Shown one piece after another: positions 27,841 to 36,098 of a stretch of 64,000 nt of DNA. Below the pieces are notes generated by a model that made no database searches, was not told where the DNA came from, and saw only the letters and a program-made list of their open reading frames with translations. This DNA is from Legionella maceachernii (GTDB taxonomy: Bacteria; Pseudomonadota; Gammaproteobacteria; Legionellales; Legionellaceae): the NCBI RefSeq assembly GCF_900167045.1, contig NZ_FUXJ01000005.1:124001-188000 (forward strand). The letters are read 5' to 3'. How positions within the stretch are numbered: the first letter of the stretch is position 1; each line of letters starts with the position of its first letter. The translations under genes and the position numbers were made by a program.

Positions 27841-30800
27841 ATGCTTGAGCGATACTCAGCACAACTGCCGCAAGGTGCTCGTGCACTGATAAATAATGCT
27901 TACCGCATTGATGAATTGACAATAGTAACTGAGCTTATAAAACAAGCTGAATTGGATAATGATCAAATCGTTGCTATTCGCAATCAAGCGACAAGTTTAG
28001 TAGAGCAAGTTCGGGCTGAGCGAAAAAAAAGCACCGGAATTGATTCCTTTTTAACGGAGTATTCATTATCCAGTGATGAGGGAATTGCTTTAATGTGTTT
28101 GGCAGAAGCGCTACTGCGCGTGCCTGATAATCCGACTATTGATAGTTTAATTAAAGATAAACTGACTGGCGCCGATTGGAAGGCACATCGTGGTCAAAGT
28201 GACTCTTTCTTTGTCAATGCCACCACTTGGGCGCTGATGTTAACCGGAAAAGTGTTAACTCCGGAGAAAGCAGATTCAATGTTATCAAAAGCGTTGTTTA
28301 AACTGCTTAATCGAAGCGGTGAGCCTGTAGTACGTAAAGCAGTGGACAAGGCGATGCGTATTATGAGTAAACAATTTGTTACTGGAAGAACAATTGAAGA
28401 AGCGTTAGCACGTGCAAAGAAAAAAGAAGCCTTAGGTTACCGTTATTCCTATGACATGTTAGGTGAGGCTGCACTGACTGCGATTGATGCTGAGCGTTAT
28501 TTCAATGCCTATAAAGAGGCCATTGAAAAGATAGGGGCAAGTGTTGATAAAGATACGAATGTTTATCAGCGTCCAGGTATTTCAATCAAACTGTCGGCTT
28601 TACATCCACGTTATCAAGAAACACAGCGAGCAAGGGTAATGGAAGAACTCCCACCCAAATTGCTGGCACTGGCACAATTAGCAAAAAAATTCGATATTGC
28701 TCTCACCATTGATGCCGAAGAGTCAGAACGGCTTGATTTGTCCCTGGATATTATTGAGCGAGTCTTCACTGATGATAGTTTGCACGGCTGGCATGGGTTT
28801 GGAATGGCCGTACAATCGTATCAAAAAAGAGCCTTTTATGTCTTGGATTGGGTTGCTGCTTTGGCCAGAAGTAAACAGCGACGAATGATGGTGCGTTTGA
28901 TTAAGGGCGCTTATTGGGATAGCGAAATTAAGAAAACGCAAATGCAAGGACTTTCAGAATACCCTGTGTTCACACGAAAAGTATTTACTGATGTTTCATT
29001 CCAAGCGTGTGCAAAAAAATTGTTGACAATGACTGATGCCATTTACCCGCAGTTTGCTACCCACAATGCCTATTCTGTCGCGATGATACTCCATATTGTT
29101 GGCGATTATCGCGACTTTGAATTCCAATGTTTGCACGGGATGGGAAATGAACTCTATGAGCAAATTGTCCCTGCAAATCGCTTAGGTATCCCTTGTCGTA
29201 TTTATGCACCCGTTGGATCTCATGAAGATTTATTACCTTATTTAGTGCGCCGATTATTAGAAAATGGAGCGAACTCTTCTTTTGTAAACCGTATTGTTGA
29301 CGAAAAAGCGCCAATAAGCACTTTAGTTGAAGATCCAGTCAGTAAAGCGATGCATTTGTTAGGTAAAATCAACCAAAATATTCCATTGCCTGCCTCTATT
29401 TTTATTCCAGGAAGAAAAAATTCAAGTGGATTTGATTTTTCTGATCGGGAAGCCGTGGCAAAATTACAGCAACGCTATGTTGATATGGATCTTTCACATT
29501 GGTTCGCTAAACCTCTGTTAGCCGGAGGAAAGCAAGGCGGTGAAGTAGACCGCTCTGTTGTCTCACCGCAAAAACCCGAACGTCCCATTGGTCGTGTCAA
29601 TGATTCCACCCGGCAAGACGTTGATTGGGCTTTATCGCAAGCAGAGTTGGCATTTCCGAAGTGGAGTAGAAAGCCAGTTAATGAGCGAATAGTCTGTATC
29701 GAGCGCTTTGCTAATCTTTTAGAAGAGAATATGCCTGAATTGCTTGCCATGGCTTGCCTTGAGGCTGGAAAAACATGGAGTGATGGGGTTGCAGAGATTC
29801 GCGAAGCAGTCGACTTTTGCCGTTATTACGCGATGATGGCAGAAAAACTCATGGCAAAGCCCATGAAATTGCACGGGTATACTGGTGAATTAAACGAGCT
29901 TAGTTTACATGGGCGAGGAGTTGTTGTTTGTATAAGTCCATGGAATTTTCCCTTGGCCATTTTTACAGGACAAGTGGTGGCAGCACTGGTGACTGGCAAT
30001 TGTGTCATTGCGAAACCCGCTGAGCAAACTCCATTAATCGCTTGTTTTGCCGTGCAGCTAATGCATAAAGCGGGAATTCCGACAGACGTCGTGCAATTAC
30101 TTCCGGGAAGCGGCGAAACAGTAGGTGCTGCGTTGGTTGCTGATTTGCGGGTGAAAGGAATTTTATTTACCGGTTCCACACAAACCGCGGCACTTATTAA
30201 TAAAACGCTTGCAACACGTGGTGGCGAGATTATTCCTTTAATTGCTGAAACTGGTGGCCAAAATGCAATGATTGTGGATTCTTCCGCGTTACTTGAACAA
30301 GTCACTGTGGATGCGATCACTTCGGCCTTCGGTAGTGCTGGTCAACGATGCTCTGCTTTACGTATTTTGTTTGTCCAGGAAGAAGTTTACCCTCGCATGA
30401 TTCATTTACTGAAAGGGGCAATGGCCGAACTGCAGGTAGGAGATCCTCGTTGGTTATCCACGGACATAGGACCGGTAATTGATAGTGAGGCCTTAGCTGG
30501 ATTAAAAACGCATGTTGCCGCGATGCGACAAAAACATGAAATCATTTATCAGTGTGAACTTCCAGAAGAATGTGAATCAGGTTGCTTTATGCCTCCTACG
30601 GCAATCGCAATTGACACTATATCGGCATTACATAAAGAGATATTTGGTCCCGTCTTGCATGTCATCAGTTACAAGCGAAAGAATCTTGACGATGTTATTG
30701 AGCAAATTAATAGCACGGGTTACGGTTTAACATTAGGCATACACAGCCGTATCAACGAAACGGTGCAATATATCAAAGAGCGCGTACATGCCGGTAACTG

Positions 30801-30993
30801 TTATGTTAATCGTAACATGATTGGGGCTGTAGTGGGTTTACAGCCTTTTGGTGGCGAGGGACTATCTGGTACCGGGCCGAAAGCAGGGGGGCCAAACTAT
30901 TTGCTCCGTTTATGCCATGAGCGGACTTATACGGTTGATACAACTGCTGCCGGCGGGAATGCCAGTTTAATGTCGCTACCCGAAGGGTATTAG
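27841..30993 (+). CDS. putA: Bifunctional proline dehydrogenase / P5C dehydrogenase PutA
   Basis: PutA (1050 aa) oxidises proline to glutamate in two steps. The FAD-binding proline dehydrogenase barrel occupies roughly residues 60-480 (SIKLSALHPRY, TIDAEESERLDLSL, RLIKGAYWD). The aldehyde dehydrogenase half follows from about 570 to the end (CISPWNFPLAIF, AETGGQNAMIVDS, nucleophile in GSAGQRCSALRI). There is no N-terminal ribbon-helix-helix domain, so this is a short, non-regulatory PutA. With the ast genes it channels arginine and proline to glutamate. A GC-rich hairpin follows at 31010. Confidence 0.98.
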   Translation: MLERYSAQLPQGARALINNAYRIDELTIVTELIKQAELDNDQIVAIRNQATSLVEQVRAERKKSTGIDSFLTEYSLSSDEGIALMCLAEALLRVPDNPTIDSLIKDKLTGADWKAHRGQSDSFFVNATTWALMLTGKVLTPEKADSMLSKALFKLLNRSGEPVVRKAVDKAMRIMSKQFVTGRTIEEALARAKKKEALGYRYSYDMLGEAALTAIDAERYFNAYKEAIEKIGASVDKDTNVYQRPGISIKLSALHPRYQETQRARVMEELPPKLLALAQLAKKFDIALTIDAEESERLDLSLDIIERVFTDDSLHGWHGFGMAVQSYQKRAFYVLDWVAALARSKQRRMMVRLIKGAYWDSEIKKTQMQGLSEYPVFTRKVFTDVSFQACAKKLLTMTDAIYPQFATHNAYSVAMILHIVGDYRDFEFQCLHGMGNELYEQIVPANRLGIPCRIYAPVGSHEDLLPYLVRRLLENGANSSFVNRIVDEKAPISTLVEDPVSKAMHLLGKINQNIPLPASIFIPGRKNSSGFDFSDREAVAKLQQRYVDMDLSHWFAKPLLAGGKQGGEVDRSVVSPQKPERPIGRVNDSTRQDVDWALSQAELAFPKWSRKPVNERIVCIERFANLLEENMPELLAMACLEAGKTWSDGVAEIREAVDFCRYYAMMAEKLMAKPMKLHGYTGELNELSLHGRGVVVCISPWNFPLAIFTGQVVAALVTGNCVIAKPAEQTPLIACFAVQLMHKAGIPTDVVQLLPGSGETVGAALVADLRVKGILFTGSTQTAALINKTLATRGGEIIPLIAETGGQNAMIVDSSALLEQVTVDAITSAFGSAGQRCSALRILFVQEEVYPRMIHLLKGAMAELQVGDPRWLSTDIGPVIDSEALAGLKTHVAAMRQKHEIIYQCELPEECESGCFMPPTAIAIDTISALHKEIFGPVLHVISYKRKNLDDVIEQINSTGYGLTLGIHSRINETVQYIKERVHAGNCYVNRNMIGAVVGLQPFGGEGLSGTGPKAGGPNYLLRLCHERTYTVDTTAAGGNASLMSLPEGY

Positions 30994-31009
30994 GTTTTTC
31001 AGCGAGTAA

Positions 31010-31028
31010 GTTGGGCCTTCGGCCCAAC
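31010..31028 (+). terminator. GC-rich hairpin after putA
   Basis: GTTGGGCC-TTC-GGCCCAAC is a perfect 8-bp stem 17 nt after the putA stop. No T-run follows, so it may protect the 3' end or act as a weak terminator. Confidence 0.5.
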
Positions 31029-31087
31029 GCCCTCCATCCAGTTTGTCTATACTAAGAAACACGCTAGTCAAAACTCAAGTTCTTCGT

Positions 31088-31909
31088 ATGTGGTATCTCT
31101 CAAACCGTTTATTTATGCAAGCGCTACATCTGCTTGTACATAATAAAGTATTCATCATCCTACCATTCATTTCCGTAGTATTAAGTTTATCCGCGTTTAT
31201 TTTACTCGGGTGTGATATTCATTGGATTAATGCGTCCAATGGATCTTATGCCAACGCCCCTCAATATTATTGGTATTTACAGCTTGGGCTTTTTTTAGTC
31301 CTTTTGTTTTTTATAATTGGCATCAACACGTTCGTTAGCGCCTCAATCGTTTATATTGCGAGTTTTAATTTATTAGGAAAAACGGTCTCTTGCAAAGAAG
31401 CTTTCCAGCAATGCTGGCTGCAACGAAATGCCTTATTATCTTGGGGAATATTTTTTTTGTGCGCGGGATTTATTTTATCGTTGCTTTCGCGTGCTGGAAA
31501 GATTGATAAACTTATTTTTTCAACGGCTAATGCTGGATGGCATATCTGTGCTTTTTTAATGATGCCCTACCTTATTATTGAAAAACTAACACCCAGTGCG
31601 GCTTTCGAAAAATCCTCGCAATATTTTGTGTCGTCGGCGGTATTTCAGGTGAATATTTTATTCTTATTAGGCCTCTACCTTGTCCCATTAATTGCTTCTC
31701 TCTATTTAGCTCAACAACTAACTCCTTTGGGTTATCAAGAAATAGTCAAAGATATTTTATTTTATGGGGTTATTGCTTTGGGTTTTGTCTGGTTAATTTG
31801 GGGAAATGCGTTTAATTCAATAATAAAAACAGCTTTTTACCTAAAAATAAAGGGGAAAAATGAACTACTCTTTTTAAAAAAAGAAGATGTGGGAAAAATT
31901 ATTCAATAA
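31088..31909 (+). CDS. Integral membrane protein of unknown function
   Basis: The 273-aa protein (from the ATG at 31088) has about six hydrophobic segments, with blocks at the start of the second quarter (FIILPFISVVLSLSAFILLG), a central WGIFFLCAGFILSLLS, and near the C-terminus (LFYGVIALGFVWLIW). The ending is Lys rich. It resembles in layout the multi-pass DUF6159-like proteins, but I cannot confirm a family. No ribosome-binding site is convincing at 31088; an in-frame TTG at 31043 is an alternative. It follows putA in the same direction. Confidence 0.6.
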   Translation: MWYLSNRLFMQALHLLVHNKVFIILPFISVVLSLSAFILLGCDIHWINASNGSYANAPQYYWYLQLGLFLVLLFFIIGINTFVSASIVYIASFNLLGKTVSCKEAFQQCWLQRNALLSWGIFFLCAGFILSLLSRAGKIDKLIFSTANAGWHICAFLMMPYLIIEKLTPSAAFEKSSQYFVSSAVFQVNILFLLGLYLVPLIASLYLAQQLTPLGYQEIVKDILFYGVIALGFVWLIWGNAFNSIIKTAFYLKIKGKNELLFLKKEDVGKIIQ

Positions 31910-32103
31910 GAATAAAGTCATTCAATTTACAGATCTGCCGAATAAAGCCTATTATTATAATAATTCATGAGTTGAGGGTGAACCAAAGTAAAAGTTGGAC
32001 CTAAGCTCAATATCAGAACAGAGCGATGTCTTAATCAATCATTGTTGGGCGAAGGCCAACTTATACGTGAGGATACAATCCAACATGCGCGGGAACGACT
32101 AAA

Positions 32104-33099
32104 ATGAAATCATTCTTCTTAAACTCATTGGCGTATCTAGTCTATTTTGTGAGAATAGTTATTCTACTTTTTGTCTTCCTTTTACTTATTGCATTTATTT
32201 CACAATTTGTTGAAAACATTAGTCAGTATCCCACTCTGGTAAAAATAAATAAGCTCGAACAACAATTAAGCGGGCCATTGATCCAGCAAATAAAAATGGC
32301 GATGCCGCATCGCTATCAAGGAACCGATTACAGCAGGCTTATTCTAATTTTTCTGATGCTCATTTTGGGTCATTTTTGCGTCATGGCCCGCTCTCGATTG
32401 CAAGGGTTGGTTCAGCGAATTCATGAGAAAGAAACTTATTATCAATGGCGTAAGCAGGTAAGTACTGTGGTATCGAAAGAGAAAATGCATGAAATTGATA
32501 GCAAATTTGAAGCGCTCAGTACGAGCAAAGCAAGCGACCGGAAAAAAATCCTGAAAGAATTCGCTCTATTAAAAAGTAAATTGGATAGTATGGGGCAACA
32601 GCTTGCTTTTCTTGCCATTGACGTCGTTGATTCAACGGGGATGAAAAGGAATGAGGATAAATACGTTGCTGCTTATGATTTCGATCGTTACAACCAACTT
32701 GTTAGTAGTAGTCTTAAAGAAAGCGGTGTTCTTAAATACGCTATGACTCCTGACGGTATCATGAGTTGCTTTCGTACAGTGGATGATGCAGTGAGGGCCG
32801 CACAAAATTTATTAGATAAGTTAAAAGTATTTAATGCAACCAGCAAGAAAATAAAGCGAGACTTTCAGATCCGTTGTGGGATAAATGCGGGATTTGTCTA
32901 TTTTGATGAAGACACGCCCCTTGAACAAGTCAGTGATCGGGTCATTGATATCGCTGGCCACATGCAAAAATACGCTAAGCCCAATTGTATTAATATTGCC
33001 GCTTCGGCGATTGAGCCTCTAAAAAATCGGGGTGGCTTCAGTGAAACAAATGACGTGATCGACGAGCAAAAGGTATTTGAATGGAATCTCAATAAGTAA
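32104..33099 (+). CDS. Membrane-anchored class III nucleotide cyclase-like protein
   Basis: The 331-aa protein has a transmembrane segment at about residues 10-36 and another near 78-93, then a linker helix and a cyclase homology domain (about 165-310). The first metal Asp lies in LAIDVVDST and the second in TPDGIMSC. The loop RCGINAGFVYFD matches the class III fold. However the usual adenine-specifying Lys is not at its place, and the transition-state Asn/Arg positions read D and H (VIDIAGHMQ). It may make cAMP or another cyclic nucleotide, or have lost activity. A cAMP phosphodiesterase-like gene (cpdA) lies 11 kb away. Confidence 0.75.
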   Translation: MKSFFLNSLAYLVYFVRIVILLFVFLLLIAFISQFVENISQYPTLVKINKLEQQLSGPLIQQIKMAMPHRYQGTDYSRLILIFLMLILGHFCVMARSRLQGLVQRIHEKETYYQWRKQVSTVVSKEKMHEIDSKFEALSTSKASDRKKILKEFALLKSKLDSMGQQLAFLAIDVVDSTGMKRNEDKYVAAYDFDRYNQLVSSSLKESGVLKYAMTPDGIMSCFRTVDDAVRAAQNLLDKLKVFNATSKKIKRDFQIRCGINAGFVYFDEDTPLEQVSDRVIDIAGHMQKYAKPNCINIAASAIEPLKNRGGFSETNDVIDEQKVFEWNLNK

Positions 33100-33164
33100 A
33101 AAGTAGACAAGACAGAGAAGTTGAAGTTATTGTTATTCTAAAGAAAATAGGGAAAAAGACTATT

Positions 33165-33458
33165 ATGATAAAGAATAAGGATAAAATAATTAAAGCTGCG
33201 GTATCCGCTTTTCTTGCAATGGCTGCCGCTCAGGATTTTGCTGCTGATACCAAAACTGAAGATCAATCGTCTCAAAATACAGAAAAATGTTATGGTGTAG
33301 TTAAAGCAGGAATGAATGATTGCGCAACAGCAACTGCCTCTTGTGCTGGTTCTTCAACCAAAGATAATCAGCCAGACGCTTTTGTTTTTGTTTCAAAAGG
33401 GTTATGTGAGAAACTCGTAGGCGGTAGTTTAAGCGCCGGAACAGAAAAAAAATCATAA
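33165..33458 (+). CDS. Bufferin-type metallophore precursor (DUF2282, BufA1-like)
   Basis: The 97-aa precursor has a signal peptide (cleaved near AAAQDFA-A) and the DUF2282 core EKCYGVVKAGMNDCA, then SCAGSS, then VSKGLCEKLVGGSL, containing the four characteristic cysteines. Bufferins are exported peptides whose Cys residues are modified by the BufB/BufC enzymes and that bind copper. No bufB (DUF692) or bufC gene lies near it here, so it is an orphan in this window. It is followed 28 nt later by the first YceI gene, probably co-transcribed. Confidence 0.82.
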   Translation: MIKNKDKIIKAAVSAFLAMAAAQDFAADTKTEDQSSQNTEKCYGVVKAGMNDCATATASCAGSSTKDNQPDAFVFVSKGLCEKLVGGSLSAGTEKKS

Positions 33459-33486
33459 ACCTATTTAACCTTACACGGAGTACTTT

Positions 33487-34068
33487 ATGATTAGGAATCT
33501 AGCGCGTTTTTTTATGGTTGCGTTATTTATTCTGTCTAACACTAACCTCTATGCTGCCCCTGAAACACTGACGCTTGATACCAAACATAGCTATGTTTTA
33601 TGGCGCGTCGAGCATCTAGGTTTTTCCACTCAAGCGGGTAAATGGTATATCAGTAATGGCACGGTAACACTGGATAAAGATAATCCACAAACCAGCAAAG
33701 TGGAAGTGGTCATTGATCTGGCTAATGTTACTACTGGAATTCCAGAGTTGGATAAGCATTTGCAAGGCCCCCTTTTCTTTGATGTCACAAAATACCCAAA
33801 GGCCACTTTCGTATCTAAGAAAGTGAATGTGCTCAGTGAAAACACGGCTAAAGTAGAAGGCTTATTAACTTTACACGGTGTCACTAAGCTCGTTACGTTA
33901 GATGTGACACTCAATAAAGTAGGAAAAAACCCCATCACTAACAAAATGACGGTAGGCTTTTCTGCCACAACGACCATTAAGCGTTCTAGTTTCGGCATAA
34001 AGACTCTAATTCCTCAAGTCGGTGATGACGTCAAAATTGAGATAGGTGCTGAAGCGTATAAAGCGTAA
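33487..34068 (+). CDS. YceI-family periplasmic lipid-binding protein (copy 1)
   Basis: The 193-aa protein has a signal peptide (ending LYA-A) and a YceI-like lipocalin-type barrel. Visible blocks are LDTKHSYVLWRVEHLGFS, VVIDLANVTTGIPELDKHLQGPLFFDV, and FSATTTIKRSSFGIKTL. YceI proteins bind isoprenoids or related lipids in a closed beta-barrel. GGAG precedes the ATG. A second, diverged YceI gene follows at 34173, so the pair looks like a tandem duplication. Confidence 0.93.
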   Translation: MIRNLARFFMVALFILSNTNLYAAPETLTLDTKHSYVLWRVEHLGFSTQAGKWYISNGTVTLDKDNPQTSKVEVVIDLANVTTGIPELDKHLQGPLFFDVTKYPKATFVSKKVNVLSENTAKVEGLLTLHGVTKLVTLDVTLNKVGKNPITNKMTVGFSATTTIKRSSFGIKTLIPQVGDDVKIEIGAEAYKA

Positions 34069-34172
34069 TGATTGGCCTTATCCTCCGTCCGTCCTGCAGG
34101 GCGAAAGACCATGGATCGCGGAACGGAGAAAAAAGGAAAACCTATTACAAGTTGAGTTTAAAGGAGTAATGC

Positions 34173-34748
34173 ATGAAAGTGTATATCCATCACGGAATGA
34201 TAGTGTTGCTATTCCTATTAATGCCGCTTGGAGCAGAAGCGACTCCACCGGAATGGCAAATTGATTCAAGTCAAAGTCATCTCTCTTTTACAGCAACACA
34301 AAATGGTGCACCAGTCAAAGGTCTGTTTAAGACTTTTACTGGAGAAATTTTTGTGAATCCAGCCCACTATAAAACAAGCAGTATCCATATTGTTATCGAT
34401 ATGAATTCAATCAGTACTGATTATTCTGATGTAAGAGATACTTTGCTTACATCCGATTGGTTCAATGTAAAAGTGTTCCCTAAGGCTGAGTTCAAATCAA
34501 CGAATTTTAATAAAACAGGGAATAATACTTATCAAGCCAACGGTAACCTTACGATTCGTGATAAGTCGGTCCCAGTGATTTTAACATTTACTGCAGAGCA
34601 ATCCTCACCTGATACCGGGGTTGTGGTGGGAAGTACTGTCTTGAAACGCAGCGCTTTTGGTGTTGGACAAGGTGAGTGGGCGAGTACTGATCAAATTCAG
34701 GATGAGGTGAAGGTCGATTTTAAGGTAGTTGCTAAAAAGAAACCTTAA
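34173..34748 (+). CDS. YceI-family periplasmic protein (copy 2)
   Basis: The 191-aa protein has a signal peptide (ending GAEA-T) and a YceI domain: WQIDSSQSHLSFTA, IHIVIDMNSISTDYSDVRDTLLTSDWFNV, then VLKRSAFGVGQGEW. AAGGAG precedes the ATG. It differs clearly from copy 1, for instance lacking the HLGFS block, so the duplication is old or the two serve different ligands. It ends with a Lys-rich tail (VVAKKKP). Confidence 0.93.
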   Translation: MKVYIHHGMIVLLFLLMPLGAEATPPEWQIDSSQSHLSFTATQNGAPVKGLFKTFTGEIFVNPAHYKTSSIHIVIDMNSISTDYSDVRDTLLTSDWFNVKVFPKAEFKSTNFNKTGNNTYQANGNLTIRDKSVPVILTFTAEQSSPDTGVVVGSTVLKRSAFGVGQGEWASTDQIQDEVKVDFKVVAKKKP

Positions 34749-34963
34749 AAATTTGGTGATTCGTAAAGGTGGGTGCGCTCTTCCAATACTGTAGCTTTTT
34801 TATTCCGATGTATTGCGATTATCTCTTGTAGTTCACCTGCGAGAGTATGATCAATTTACTCCTATTGAATCGATGGATTGCGATAGTTTGCAGAATTTAA
34901 ATTCATTGCCTATGCTTTAATTTCAAGGAAAATACAGAATAACTTCAAATAGGGGAGAATAAT

Positions 34964-35113
34964 ATGGATAGATCAAGCCTATTTAAGATTATCCTTGCTG
35001 TTCTATGTTGTTGTTTGGTGGTCGTTGGCTTTGCTCGAACCAAGGATGTTTTTGCTCACGCTGCGATTGCTGATAAATTTGGCAATGCTAAGCAACTTAT
35101 GATGACTCATTAA
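34964..35113 (+). CDS. Small single-span membrane or exported peptide (49 aa)
   Basis: This short gene encodes 49 residues starting MDRSSLFKIILAVLCCCLV, a hydrophobic segment with three consecutive Cys, followed by a polar tail ending MMTH. AGGGGAG lies before the ATG and a strong terminator follows, which support it as a real gene. Its role is unknown; it could be a signal-anchored peptide or a regulator. Confidence 0.55.
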   Translation: MDRSSLFKIILAVLCCCLVVVGFARTKDVFAHAAIADKFGNAKQLMMTH

Positions 35114-35128
35114 AATTATTCATTAAGG

Positions 35129-35158
35129 TATATATAGCCTCGTTTGAGGCTATATATA
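35129..35158. terminator. Bidirectional terminator hairpin
   Basis: A perfect 13-bp stem TATATATAGCCTC-GTTT-GAGGCTATATATA lies between two convergent genes (34964 peptide and 35172 protein) and has T or A residues on both flanks, fitting a shared intrinsic terminator. Confidence 0.85.
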
Positions 35159-35171
35159 TTTCCTGCAGTAA

Positions 35172-35858
35172 TTACATCTGTGGAACTGGCTCGTATTTTT
35201 CTAAATTTTCCACTTGATTGGCTTTTGTTTTATGATAAATCGCGGCGCCGATTAAAGCGATGGCAGCAACAGCTAGAATGGCAGTAACTGCTGTGGGTAG
35301 AAAGAGGGCAACTGGTATACAAAGTAAACCAAGCGTAACACCTGCTATTAATTCATTTCTAGATTGTTTATTGAAGTAGTTTTTGCGTTGTTCTGCGCTA
35401 AACATAGTGGGTTGATATTGGCCGCCTCTAACGTAAGCAGTTACACTATTCCATACTCCTCCGAGAGCAGGCGCTACTTCTTTTTTTATCGTTGCGAATA
35501 TAGGGGTAGCCTCTTCTCTTACCGCATTGTATACTGTTTCCAAATTGGATTTCAGCCTAGGCTGAAAATGTTCGTTTGTTTCTAGTTTTGAAACAATACG
35601 GTTTTTATGAGAACTAGCAAATTCTAACAGTTTGGAGCTATTGTTTTCTTCGTTTGGCTCTTCATCGAATTGATAATATAAAGTGATTCCTTGACCTATT
35701 TCTTGAAAGACTACATTTTCTAAGGGTAATTCAGTTTCACTAATATCATGATAAGTTACCTGATCTTCATCTGAATCAAGCTGGATTTCTTCTAATAAAC
35801 CTCTTAAAGCTGGGCTGTTATTTTCTGATTCATCCTTTACAAAAATTTTTATCTTCAT
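35172..35858 (-). CDS. Acidic protein with C-terminal membrane hairpin, unknown function
   Basis: The 228-aa protein has an acidic, soluble N-terminal half (ESENNSPALRGLLEEIQLDSDEDQ at the start in outline) and a C-terminal pair of hydrophobic segments (about 170-205, Ala/Val/Leu rich), ending with a short polar tail (ENLEKYEPVPQM). This layout, soluble region then membrane hairpin then short tail, recurs in the Rab-like protein and in the gene at 40661. In Legionella such proteins are frequent Dot/Icm effector candidates, but secretion is inferred. AGGACAG precedes the ATG. Confidence 0.6.
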   Translation of the reverse strand: MKIKIFVKDESENNSPALRGLLEEIQLDSDEDQVTYHDISETELPLENVVFQEIGQGITLYYQFDEEPNEENNSSKLLEFASSHKNRIVSKLETNEHFQPRLKSNLETVYNAVREEATPIFATIKKEVAPALGGVWNSVTAYVRGGQYQPTMFSAEQRKNYFNKQSRNELIAGVTLGLLCIPVALFLPTAVTAILAVAAIALIGAAIYHKTKANQVENLEKYEPVPQM

Positions 35859-36098
35859 CTCTGTCCTCGAAATACTTGGGTTAAAAAAACTATCCTAGTC
35901 TTTAAATGGAATACTAAAATAGCACATTACGAATAGGGCTGGGATGCTATTTAGAGCTCATGAGCCTTTTATTGTATTTAAAGCGCAAAACTAATACAGC
36001 TGGTGTAACTCCATGAGCTCTATACAGCGCTGCAATTATAATGGTCTTGTTTTTAAAAGCAAACACTTTGAACTGATAACAATGTTTGAAGTTGAAAA

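Noticed and set aside
27707-27889. 60-codon frame before putA
   Set aside because: No ribosome-binding site or homology, and it runs into the putA coding region in another frame.
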